From: Denitromonas ohlonensis
GTDB taxonomy: Bacteria > Pseudomonadota > Gammaproteobacteria > Burkholderiales > Rhodocyclaceae
Length of the DNA: 64,000 nucleotides
NCBI RefSeq assembly: GCF_007625205.1
Contig: NZ_VMNI01000006.1
Span: 1 to 64,000, forward strand
Direction: 5' to 3'
The translations under genes were made by a program, and so were the position numbers. This document shows, piece by piece, positions 51,384 to 59,979 of the stretch. Under the pieces are notes generated by a model. It did not search any database and was not told the DNA's origin. It was given only the letters and a program-made list of their open reading frames with translations. How positions within the stretch are numbered: the stretch's first letter is position 1; every line of letters starts with the position of its first letter.

Positions 51384-52793
51384 TCACCCATTCAACACCG
51401 CTACCGCCCCGCCCGTCTCACGCGCCAGGCGCTCGGCCAGGGTACGGCGGGCGTCGTCGTCGCCGTGAATCAAGCGCACCTCGCTCGGCAGATGCCGCAT
51501 GCGGGTCACAAAGCGCACCAGGCCATCCTGATCCGCATGCGCGGAATAGCCCGACAGCGTATGCACCGCGGCGTTAATCTGAATGCGCTCGCCGTCCAGA
51601 TCCACATAACCGCCGCGCGGCCCGTAGGTCTGGATCGCCGCGCCGGCCGTGCCGCGCGCCTGGTAGCCCACAAACACCACATCGTGCCGCGCGTCGTGCA
51701 GCATCGCCTTGAGGTAATTGACCACCCGGCCGCCCGCGCACATGCCGCTGGCCGCAATCACAATCGCCGGCTCGCCGCTGCGCGCCAGGCGCCGCACATT
51801 GGCCTCGTGCGCCTTGTGATCATCAATGGCCACCAGCTGCTCAAACGACAGCGGCTGCCGCCCCGCCTTTACCCGGCGCTGCGCCTCGGCATCCCAAAAC
51901 GGCTGCAGCTCGCGATACAACTGCGTAAAACGCCCGGCCAGGGGCGAATCCAGATAGATGGGCAGCTTCGCCCAGCGCTCGGCATGGCGCCCCGGCCGCA
52001 GCCGCTGGCGATGCAAAATGTCTTCGAATTCGTAAAGGAGTTCTTGCGTGCGCCCAATGCTGAAGGCCGGCACGATGACCGTGCCGCCATTGCCCAGCGC
52101 CCGCTCCACCACCGCTTGCAGCCGCTTGCGACGGCTCGCCCGGTTCTCATGATTGCGGTCGCCGTAGGTGCTCTCCAGCACCACCACATCGGCGCGATAC
52201 GGCGACTTGGGCGCCGGCAGCAGCGGCGCATACGGCGCGCCCAGGTCACCCGAAAACACCACCCGACGCACCGGTTCGCCCGGCCGGGTCCGCTCGCACT
52301 CCACATAGGCCGAGCCCAGAATATGCCCCGCCCGCTGCAGCCGAATGCGGCACCGCCCCTGCGGCCCGCTCGCCACCGTCTGCCAGGTTTTCCACGGCAC
52401 CGGCCGAATGCGCGACTCCACCAATTGCAGATAGCGCTCCACCACCCGTCGGTCACGACTCACCGACAACGCAAACGCATCGGCCAGCACCACCGGCAAC
52501 AGCTTGGCCGACGCCTCGCTGCAATAGATGGGCCCCTTGAAGCCCGCCGCCAGCAACCACGGAATGCGCCCCACATGGTCGATATGCACATGCGTGGCCA
52601 CCAGCGCCTGCACCCCGGCCAGATCAAAGCCGATCTCCAGCGCATCCGCCCCATTCCGCCCATCCGGCGACGTCTCCGCCCCCTGAAACAAACCGCAGTC
52701 AATCAACAGACTGCGTGCGTCGTCGATGAACAGCTGATGGCAAGAGCCGGTTACGCCATGAAAGGCGCCGTGGTGGGTGATGTTGATGGGCAT
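51384..52793 (-). CDS. Beta-CASP metallo-beta-lactamase, probable RNase
   Basis: A 469-residue protein of the CPSF73/YSH1-like beta-CASP family. The metal-binding HVHIDH is at 68-73, followed by GHILGSAYVE, FSGDLG and ESTYGDRNHE. The beta-CASP part has VIVPAFSIGRTQELLYE and SGMCAGGRVVNYL, and the C-terminus has SGYSAHADQDGLVRF. Family members cut RNA as endo- or exonucleases. It is a single gene between the toxin pair and the polysaccharide operon; a link with either is not evident. Confidence 0.92.
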   Translation of the reverse strand: MPINITHHGAFHGVTGSCHQLFIDDARSLLIDCGLFQGAETSPDGRNGADALEIGFDLAGVQALVATHVHIDHVGRIPWLLAAGFKGPIYCSEASAKLLPVVLADAFALSVSRDRRVVERYLQLVESRIRPVPWKTWQTVASGPQGRCRIRLQRAGHILGSAYVECERTRPGEPVRRVVFSGDLGAPYAPLLPAPKSPYRADVVVLESTYGDRNHENRASRRKRLQAVVERALGNGGTVIVPAFSIGRTQELLYEFEDILHRQRLRPGRHAERWAKLPIYLDSPLAGRFTQLYRELQPFWDAEAQRRVKAGRQPLSFEQLVAIDDHKAHEANVRRLARSGEPAIVIAASGMCAGGRVVNYLKAMLHDARHDVVFVGYQARGTAGAAIQTYGPRGGYVDLDGERIQINAAVHTLSGYSAHADQDGLVRFVTRMRHLPSEVRLIHGDDDARRTLAERLARETGGAVAVLNG

Positions 52794-52875
52794 GTCGTTG
52801 GGCTAATCAGAAACAGGCCGGAATAATAACGCAATGCCTACGTCATTCGCGTTAAAAGCGCGACACCAATTGCAC

Positions 52876-54009
52876 TCAAACCGCATGCGTGGCAGACGCG
52901 CCCGCAGGGAGATAACCCGAAAGCAGCGCCTCGTAATCGCCCAGGATCTTGTCCCACGTAAAACACTCGCCATGCCGCGCCCGGCTGGCCGCTTGCATCT
53001 GCGTGAGCTTGGCACTGTCGGTCAGCAAGGCATCAAAAGCCTTTGCGCACTCATCCGCCCCCGCAAAGAAGCTGGCGCCATCACCTGCCACCCAGCGGTT
53101 AAAGCGGTTGTCGTGCGCGAGTACCGCGTTGCCAGCGCCAAGCGCCTCCACCAATGACGGGTTCGTGCCGCCCACCTGATGCCCGTGCACATAAAGCATG
53201 CTGTGATAACGCAACGCCGCAACCACCGTCTTGTCGTAAATTGCCCCGACAAACTTCACCTCATCACTCGCCGCCTCGAGCACCCGCCGCTGATAGGCAT
53301 GGCCGCGGTCGTACTTGCCGAGCACCACCAGCGTGCAGTCGCGCCGCTTGCGCGAAAACGCCGACACGATCTCCAGCAGCGAATTCTCTGGCTCCGCACG
53401 CGCAATCACCGTAACAAACCGCCCCGGCGTCAGGCCCAGCTCACGCACCGGCGCCTCATCGGCCGCGTCGATGGCATCGGCACCGTAAGCAATCACGGTC
53501 ACCTTGTCGCCACGTACTCGCGTTTCCAAATGGCGCTTGATCTCGGGGTGGTCGGCCACCAGATGGTTGCCCAACCAGCAACCGGCCCAGTCATTCAGCC
53601 AGAACCAGGTTTTCGCCACCGTGCCCCATTTGGCGCGCGACCACTCAATGCCGTCCATGTTGATCAGGTTGGGCACACCCTTCACCCGGAGCAACGCACA
53701 AAACACCGCCGTGTTGTAGCCAAGCGTAAGGCATAAATCACCAAACCGCGCCGCGTGCGCCGTGGCCTGCCAATCAAACACAATCGTGCCCTTCGGCCCA
53801 GTCTGCGAGACCGGAATATGCACCCGCTCGACGCCTTCCCATTGATCTTCAAATACCGGGCCGACGCCATCCTCCTGGCAATACACCACAACCCGCCACC
53901 CGCGCTTCACCAAAAACAGGGCCAGGTGTTCCGCAAAAGTCTCAAAACCGCCGTGTGCGGCAGGCACGCCTCGCGTGCCGAGAATCCGAAGTGTACTGGT
54001 CTTAGCCAT
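52876..54009 (-). CDS. GT4 glycosyltransferase with DUF1972 N-domain
   Basis: 377 residues from ATG 54009 (MAKTSTLRILGTRGVPAAHGG); a GTG at 54021 is an alternative. The N-terminal half is the DUF1972 domain (GTRGVPAAHGGFETFAEHLA, then NMDGIEWSRAKWG), the C-terminal half a GT-B glycosyltransferase (VHGHQVGGTNPSLVEALGAG, GT4 pattern). DUF1972 proteins are often rhamnosyltransferases, which fits the adjacent rfb genes. It is the last gene of the leftward polysaccharide operon. Confidence 0.9.
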   Translation of the reverse strand: MAKTSTLRILGTRGVPAAHGGFETFAEHLALFLVKRGWRVVVYCQEDGVGPVFEDQWEGVERVHIPVSQTGPKGTIVFDWQATAHAARFGDLCLTLGYNTAVFCALLRVKGVPNLINMDGIEWSRAKWGTVAKTWFWLNDWAGCWLGNHLVADHPEIKRHLETRVRGDKVTVIAYGADAIDAADEAPVRELGLTPGRFVTVIARAEPENSLLEIVSAFSRKRRDCTLVVLGKYDRGHAYQRRVLEAASDEVKFVGAIYDKTVVAALRYHSMLYVHGHQVGGTNPSLVEALGAGNAVLAHDNRFNRWVAGDGASFFAGADECAKAFDALLTDSAKLTQMQAASRARHGECFTWDKILGDYEALLSGYLPAGASATHAV

Positions 54010-54044
54010 ATCCAACCGCACTCATCAAGAACTAAAAGTAAGCA

Positions 54045-55271
54045 CTAGACCCGAACGCCAAGTTCTGAATACAGCCCCAGCATCCTGGTCATGTAGATAC
54101 TCGAACAGAAATTGGTCGTAACAAAGTCTCGGCATTGCCGCCCCATATCCTCGACCCGACGATCATCAAGGGCAGAAAAATAGCTGAGGCAGGCAGCCAG
54201 TTCGTCAACATCTCCACTCTCAAAAAGAAGCCCGGTTTCTCTATCCTTGATGAGTTCCGGAATCCCGCCGATGCGCGCTCCGATTGCGGGCTTGCCCATC
54301 GCGTATCCTTCCAAAACACTCATAGGGGCGTTCTCGTAGATTTCAGACGCCAGCACCACCGCTCGAGAGTTACTGACTAAAGAACGAAGCGATTCGCCCT
54401 GCTGGTAACCGTGAAACACCACTTGCCCCTCCAGGTCTTCAGCAACTTTTTTCAATACATCCTCATCGGGCCCTGTGCCTACGATCTGCAATGAGACGTT
54501 AGCTTTGCTAGCCGCTCGAATAACCGTTGCTACGCCTTTGTCGAGCTGAAGACGACCAAAGTAAACAAAGTAGCTTCCTGGCTGATAGCGCGGATCAAAA
54601 CTCTCGACATGCACATAGTTAGGAATGTGACGAATCTGATCTCCGGACCAACCCCACTCGATCAACTTGTCTCTCATGAATTTACTGGGGGCAACGATCA
54701 TATCCAGGTTGTTTTTATACAACCCGAGCATCCGATGAACTGACGATTCAAGCGCAACCAAGGCACTTACAGCCAACGAACCCCTGACACAACGGTGTCT
54801 TATAGTGTTAAGAAAATTTCCGCCTTTACATCTTTCGCAGATACCTAAATGGTTGACCATTTTATAGCTTGGGCACGCGAGCTTCAGATCATGCGCCGTC
54901 ATCACAACAGGAATATTCCGACTCTTTAACTCAACAAGAACCGACGGAGAAATATGATGATAAATACAATGCGCATGGGCAACATCCACCGAAAAATCAT
55001 CCAGCAACTTCGATATATTTCTCTTCGCCTCTAACGAATAGATTACCTTGCCGGCCATAGAGGCCTTCTGAAGAAAGCCATAGCTATGCCCGAATTCTAT
55101 CTCTCGAACAAAATATTTACCCCATTCAGACGGCTGATTCTTGGGGTGATGCATAGCCATCGATGCTGTACCCCAACCTCGAGCAGCAAACATTGCGTCA
55201 TGCTCAAGAAAAACGGCATCCGAACCACCACGGCGATAGTTATACGTATTTATTGATAGAAGGCTTGGCAT
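54045..55271 (-). CDS. GT4-family glycosyltransferase
   Basis: A 408-residue GT-B enzyme. The N-terminal domain starts SLLSINTYNYRRGGSDAVFL, and the C-terminal nucleotide-sugar domain has YFVYFGRLQLDKGVATVI and ENAPMSVLEGYAMGKPAI (the EX7E-type motif). It has a Cys-containing stretch CERCKGGNF near 145-155 seen in a subset of these enzymes. It is markedly A+T-richer than the rfb genes. It would add one sugar to the repeat unit at the cytoplasmic side of the membrane; donor and acceptor are unknown. Confidence 0.9.
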   Translation of the reverse strand: MPSLLSINTYNYRRGGSDAVFLEHDAMFAARGWGTASMAMHHPKNQPSEWGKYFVREIEFGHSYGFLQKASMAGKVIYSLEAKRNISKLLDDFSVDVAHAHCIYHHISPSVLVELKSRNIPVVMTAHDLKLACPSYKMVNHLGICERCKGGNFLNTIRHRCVRGSLAVSALVALESSVHRMLGLYKNNLDMIVAPSKFMRDKLIEWGWSGDQIRHIPNYVHVESFDPRYQPGSYFVYFGRLQLDKGVATVIRAASKANVSLQIVGTGPDEDVLKKVAEDLEGQVVFHGYQQGESLRSLVSNSRAVVLASEIYENAPMSVLEGYAMGKPAIGARIGGIPELIKDRETGLLFESGDVDELAACLSYFSALDDRRVEDMGRQCRDFVTTNFCSSIYMTRMLGLYSELGVRV

Positions 55272-55329
55272 ATGCTAGAACCGAATGAATCACTTTTTAT
55301 AAAACAAGAAGGCAGGCAGTGGCAACAAA

Positions 55330-56100
55330 CTACTCCCACAGAACTCCACTCGAATGAAGCTCAGCCAAATCTTCGTCTGCGGCAGTACTCATTCCAAACC
55401 ACTCCCAGTCCTTGCCAACCAACTTTAACCGCCCTAAAGAAACACCTTTGTTGGTCTTGTAGCTGTCCCAAGACGCAGTGACACTCACCCAATAGTCCGC
55501 CCCAAGCCCAATGAGATAGCCGCCCCCCGTAACGCCGGACGCCATACCCGGCGATCTGGCCTCAAGAATAACTACAAAGCCACAGATCGTTCCCGCCGGC
55601 ATCTTCTTTCGCCCACTAGCCGGCCAAAAATGAAAAGAACGACCCGCTTGAAATACAACAGCATCGAAACCATTCTGGTGAAGGAACTTCATTGGCTTCG
55701 TTGCCGCATTATTTTTGTAGTCGGCCCTAAATTCAGCGCCCTCGATGCGCCCCTTTTGCAACTGAACCCATTTTCGTTCTACGCCGTGGCATATGTAAGT
55801 CTGGAAATTTCGAATTTCCAGATCTCCCGGATTACCAACTGTGCCGACACTCCAAAATGCATGCCCCCAACCGGTGGCGGCGGAAAAACCACCTCGGTCG
55901 TTTCCAGCCTCGACCTTCGGTGAATCAGCCCAATCGAACGACCTAGGAACCCCCAATGCCGAACTTTCGTGACGTCGATGAAAGTCGTGGTTCAACTCCA
56001 ACAATTCGGTCAGTGTGATCGCAGATTGCGAAGAGAACGCGGCCCCAGAAGACAAAACATAAAGCAACAGCAAGCGCAGAGTTGTCCTGATCAATCTCAT
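55330..56100 (-). CDS. Secreted protein of unknown function in the polysaccharide operon
   Basis: A 256-residue protein with a signal peptide (RLIRTTLRLLLLYVLSSGAAFSSQ ends near 25). The mature part is rich in Gly, Trp, Phe and beta-type segments: GFSAATGWGHAFWSVG, GVERKWVQLQKGRI, GFDAVVFQAG and GGYLIGLGADYWVSVTASWD. It has an even spread of aromatic residues, as in carbohydrate-binding or jelly-roll proteins, but I recognise no family. Its stop side points toward the GT4 gene; its start overlaps the polymerase gene by four bases (ATGA), so the two are translationally coupled. It probably acts on or binds the polymer outside the cytoplasm. Confidence 0.75.
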   Translation of the reverse strand: MRLIRTTLRLLLLYVLSSGAAFSSQSAITLTELLELNHDFHRRHESSALGVPRSFDWADSPKVEAGNDRGGFSAATGWGHAFWSVGTVGNPGDLEIRNFQTYICHGVERKWVQLQKGRIEGAEFRADYKNNAATKPMKFLHQNGFDAVVFQAGRSFHFWPASGRKKMPAGTICGFVVILEARSPGMASGVTGGGYLIGLGADYWVSVTASWDSYKTNKGVSLGRLKLVGKDWEWFGMSTAADEDLAELHSSGVLWE

Positions 56101-57422
56101 TTCGCCTCCACGAGCGGGCCATCTTCTCTACGGAAGCTGGCACGACGAGCTAAAACGCCGGAACAAAAGAAGAAAACTGCCATCGCGACGAAGTTATCAA
56201 CCAGATTTTCTGTCATGAAATAGATGGCAACTGCAATCAGCGGGACAGACTCCCAACGCCGACCGCAATGCCAGATAGTCAGAAAAATGGATGCAACAAA
56301 ACCAACGAAGGCAACAGGCCCGCATTCGACGAGAACTCTAAGATAGTCGTTGTGAGGAATCAGGCCTACCTCGCTCAAACGAGCCGACGCCCCAACGCCC
56401 AGTCCAAACACCAGGCTCTCAAATGGCGCGCTTGTGTAGGTCGACCATATATTGAGCCAATGCTTCAATCTAAAGATAAAGGAAACATCTGTTGTCTGAA
56501 GCAGTCGGACCAACTCACCGTATGTGACGTTCGCGATATCAATGCGATCTTCAACAATCAACCGAATACTCGTAACTACAGGATTGATGCGCGCGAACAC
56601 GCCGTAGTCCAAAGGGTAGAAATAGAGTAGCGCCGCACCAACCATGGCGACGCCACCAAGAAACACAATTCTTCTCCCACTCCCTACCCCAAGCAGAAGT
56701 GCGGCCATAACGGCCAACAGAACACCTAGCGTACCGAAAGCCGCGCCAGCGGCGAGATAGACAAACAAATTCTTAAGTGGCTCGGGGCGCAATACGTTGA
56801 GGAGGGCAATCAGAGTTACCGCAAACAGCCCTGCGTTGTTTCTATTGGCGAAAATGGAAACCTCCCCAATCCCACCAAAACTGATCTTCCCAGTCCCGAG
56901 TTGCCAAAGCCAAAGCAATGTGGGTAGAACAACCATCAACCCAAACATCCACCTGACACTAGGCCGACGCCACGTGTCAATTTTGTTTTGAGTCTCGAAC
57001 GCGGCACCAACCACCAAGAAGAGCGGAACGAGCATCATTTTTATCGCTGTTCCGAAATCGAGAACACTCAAATTCATTGCAGCCGAAGCTACAAATCCGT
57101 AGTAATAGAGCGCAAGCGCGATACCAAAGCCAAGGTTCTTCCCCGTCTTGCGCTTTGGCAGATACGCCGCCACCGTCACCAAACACAGAACAATCCCAAA
57201 CGCGGCCGCATACGACAACGCCTTGAGAAGCCCGGACGAAGCGAACACTGCCAGCGTCTGAAGCGCGACATATGCCGTGATCAAAGTCAGGAAAACATAT
57301 GTCGGTCCAACCGGCCGCAAGTCACGCGCGCCCCCAACCATCGTCGCTGAAGGACTTCCGCTCCCTTTATAGGCAACAATGGCGTTGTTGGTCGGCGTCG
57401 CCGAATCACTCACCACTTTCAC
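56097..57422 (-). CDS. O-antigen polymerase/ligase-like membrane protein (Wzy/WaaL type)
   Basis: A 441-residue protein with about eleven to twelve hydrophobic segments. The large periplasmic loop carries the family motif GLIPHNDYLRVLVECG near residue 375. Other parts show FGTAIKMMLVPLFLVVGAAF and ANRNNAGLFAVTLIALLN, the latter typical of the Wzy_C superfamily. In this operon it most likely polymerises lipid-linked repeat units exported by the flippase at 61-63 kb. It overlaps the upstream glycosyltransferase gene by 17 bases. Confidence 0.88.
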   Translation of the reverse strand: MKVVSDSATPTNNAIVAYKGSGSPSATMVGGARDLRPVGPTYVFLTLITAYVALQTLAVFASSGLLKALSYAAAFGIVLCLVTVAAYLPKRKTGKNLGFGIALALYYYGFVASAAMNLSVLDFGTAIKMMLVPLFLVVGAAFETQNKIDTWRRPSVRWMFGLMVVLPTLLWLWQLGTGKISFGGIGEVSIFANRNNAGLFAVTLIALLNVLRPEPLKNLFVYLAAGAAFGTLGVLLAVMAALLLGVGSGRRIVFLGGVAMVGAALLYFYPLDYGVFARINPVVTSIRLIVEDRIDIANVTYGELVRLLQTTDVSFIFRLKHWLNIWSTYTSAPFESLVFGLGVGASARLSEVGLIPHNDYLRVLVECGPVAFVGFVASIFLTIWHCGRRWESVPLIAVAIYFMTENLVDNFVAMAVFFFCSGVLARRASFRREDGPLVEAK

Positions 57423-58665
57423 TCCTGTGAGGCATCAGCGCTTCGATGCGCTGGATCGCCGACGCCCACCGGAACTGATCTTCAATCAACGTCCGACCGG
57501 CGGAGCCGACCTGATCGGCTCTAACTGGATTTGAAAGTATCTCGCTAATGGCCATGGCAAAATCCTCAGTGTTTCGCGGCCGGCAGACAAAACCATGAAC
57601 GCGATCCACGAAGCCTTCAATGCCGTTAAACGCTGCAACGCCACCGACCACAGGCACGCCTGAAGCCATCGCCTCCAACGCTTTGTTGATTAAGCCGTAA
57701 CCCTTGAATACCGGACAAATAACGACGGCTGCACTTGCATAGACTGAACGCAGATCGTCCACAAAATCCACATGTTCGGCGCTGCCAACACAACGAATCG
57801 CCTCCCGCAACTCTGCCGACGCGCCTTTTCCGATGATCAGCAACTGCGCCGTTTGCGATCTTGCGATCACCGCGGGCCAAACGACGCGCACAAGCCAGTC
57901 TGCAATGGCTGCATACTCGCCACTCAGCTCAGCGACGAAAACCACTTTATTGGTGCTTCCGTCTCGCCGAATATCAAAAAAATCTCGCCGCACACCGTTG
58001 GGAACAATCGCCACGCGGGCAGCCGTCCCCTCGCCTACCAGTGATTTCATCAACTGCTGATCGGTCTTCGTCTGCATCAAAACGTGGTCAAAATTGCCCA
58101 AGGTTCGCTGCTCGACGACAGCGACACGAGACGCCCGAAGTTTGTCCAGCCTGGCCTTCAAAGTCAGCTTCAGCCCGCCAAAATCCTGAGTGCCGCGATA
58201 GAAATACTCGGCCGCCGTGCAGTCGCTGACCGCAGCGATACGGCATCCGAAACGATCAACACCAGAACTATTCGCCGCAAGCCACTTGGCCGCCGCGCTA
58301 TACGGCGACACCAAAAAGACATCGGCTGCGACCCCGGCCAACTCGGGCGACGCGTCCAGACACTCCCAGCCCTGGTTGAACATATCGCGGCCCAGCAATT
58401 CATCAACAACACGTTTCAGCTTATGTCGTCGCCGCACACGTATCACCGCAATCTCACCGAAAATTGCCTCGTTTTCGGCAAGAGCCGCCTGATCGACAGG
58501 ATTTGCCTCATCAGCAAGCAGAACCAACCTCAGGCGGTGTGACTTCATCAAACCTTCGGCATAGTTGAATGTCGGCAGGGTCACTCCGTTTCGGGGAGGA
58601 AACGGCAACTGGTCTACCGCCATGAGGATCGAGCGAGCGCTCGAATCACTGACGTGCGCTGTCAC
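57406..58665 (-). CDS. GT4-type glycosyltransferase
   Basis: A 419-residue GT-B glycosyltransferase. The N-terminal domain starts ILMAVDQLPFPPRNGVTLP, a pattern of GT4 enzymes. The C-terminal half has ICPVFKGYGLINKALEAMASG and VPVVGGVAAFNGIEGF. It overlaps the pyruvyl transferase gene by four bases and the polymerase gene by 17. Substrates are unknown. Confidence 0.88.
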   Translation of the reverse strand: MTAHVSDSSARSILMAVDQLPFPPRNGVTLPTFNYAEGLMKSHRLRLVLLADEANPVDQAALAENEAIFGEIAVIRVRRRHKLKRVVDELLGRDMFNQGWECLDASPELAGVAADVFLVSPYSAAAKWLAANSSGVDRFGCRIAAVSDCTAAEYFYRGTQDFGGLKLTLKARLDKLRASRVAVVEQRTLGNFDHVLMQTKTDQQLMKSLVGEGTAARVAIVPNGVRRDFFDIRRDGSTNKVVFVAELSGEYAAIADWLVRVVWPAVIARSQTAQLLIIGKGASAELREAIRCVGSAEHVDFVDDLRSVYASAAVVICPVFKGYGLINKALEAMASGVPVVGGVAAFNGIEGFVDRVHGFVCRPRNTEDFAMAISEILSNPVRADQVGSAGRTLIEDQFRWASAIQRIEALMPHRSESGE

Positions 58666-59945
58666 GCGATCTCCGCAAAAGTAGCTTCCGCCGCTTCGAC
58701 CACTCGAGGAAGATGCTTCACCACGTCTGCTCTCAATGCCGGCAACTCCTCAACAAAGCGCTCCAGGCGTGCGCTCAGAAATACCGAGTCGGTTGCGTCG
58801 TCAGCGCTCAGGATCAACCAATCCGGCATGCAGAAGTGCTGGAGCAGGCCCTTGAATTTGTCCTGATAAGCAAACGCCATCACAGGCGTACCCTGACCGA
58901 GTGCTGCAATCGCCAAGTGCATTCGGCCCGTCACCGCGCCATCGACGTAGGCCATGATTGTCTTGATCTCCGCCGCGCTTGGCGGCACTTCGACGAAATG
59001 AACATGATCGCCGAGCGTTGGGCTGAGAACTTTATAAACTTCAGAAAGCGTAGTCATGTCGCCAGACGTGGGGCGATCATCGTGAGGCAACAGAAGCCAA
59101 CTAACGCCCGACTGTTCAGCTTCTTTGAAAACCGATCTATTTACAGAGTCTATTAAAGCAGGCAACTGCGTCGATCGTGCATCCTGCGGAAACAACATAG
59201 GATGAACATTCAGGGCTAACACCAATCGACCGCCCAAACGCTCGTGCTCAATCCATTGAATCGCAGAACGGGAAACATTCTGCAAATTGGAAGCAGGTTC
59301 AAGCAAAAACGCGGAATCAGCCACCAGCCTTCCTGGGGAATCTGAGATTCGTTGATAGCGGCCAAAAGACACAGGATCTCTGAGGTTGACGTGCGTACGC
59401 TGATCGAGCGCGCGGAACGCATACCTAACAAGTATGGTTGGGGAGCCGTTAAGGCTGAACCCCACAAATGACGCCGCTTTCGCCACTTTCGACAACAGGT
59501 CAGCGGCGATAATCATTCGAAGTGACATAACCGGCGAGTAGTAGCCATCCATAATATCTGCGCCGGTAACGAAACCGAAATCTGGATCAATTCTTCTTAT
59601 TTGGGCACAAAAGTGTAGAGGCATAAAAACACCACCCCACACCGACAGCGTTTTAAATCCCAACTCCGCGCACCTATCAACTGCACCAGGCCCCGAGCAC
59701 GCCATATAGATCAGCGCATCTGGCTGTCGCTCCAGAATCGCTTTCGTTACAGCAACGACCATTGCCTCATCACCTCTCGCACCGACAAGGTTTTCGGTAT
59801 CCGACGGAACAACCACTACTCTCGGAGGCAGGCCGCTGTGGTGCGCTTTGCTCACGAACGGAGCCAGCCTAAGATAGCCACGCGCGATCCTCCAAAGAAT
59901 AAGAAGAAGCACCTGATGGACAAACGATTTAAAACGGGTCATCAC
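58662..59945 (-). CDS. Polysaccharide pyruvyl transferase family protein
   Basis: A 427-residue protein matching the CsaB/WcaK-type pyruvyl transferases. Characteristic pieces are DTENLVGARGDEAMVVAV near 50-65, FGFVTGADIMDGYYSP, the ALNVHPML segment and the C-terminal GRMHLAIAALGQGTPVMAFAY. It would add ketal-linked pyruvate from phosphoenolpyruvate to a sugar of the repeat unit, making the polymer acidic. It overlaps the next glycosyltransferase by four bases and is preceded by an FrhB-like gene. Confidence 0.9.
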   Translation of the reverse strand: MMTRFKSFVHQVLLLILWRIARGYLRLAPFVSKAHHSGLPPRVVVVPSDTENLVGARGDEAMVVAVTKAILERQPDALIYMACSGPGAVDRCAELGFKTLSVWGGVFMPLHFCAQIRRIDPDFGFVTGADIMDGYYSPVMSLRMIIAADLLSKVAKAASFVGFSLNGSPTILVRYAFRALDQRTHVNLRDPVSFGRYQRISDSPGRLVADSAFLLEPASNLQNVSRSAIQWIEHERLGGRLVLALNVHPMLFPQDARSTQLPALIDSVNRSVFKEAEQSGVSWLLLPHDDRPTSGDMTTLSEVYKVLSPTLGDHVHFVEVPPSAAEIKTIMAYVDGAVTGRMHLAIAALGQGTPVMAFAYQDKFKGLLQHFCMPDWLILSADDATDSVFLSARLERFVEELPALRADVVKHLPRVVEAAEATFAEIA

Positions 59946-59979
59946 AGAAATACGCTCTCAACAATTGTCCATCACAACA

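Noticed and set aside
51465-52826. 453-codon plus-strand frame across the metallo-beta-lactamase gene
   Set aside because: The minus-strand product has the HxHxDH and beta-CASP motifs; the plus frame is Arg/His-rich noise.
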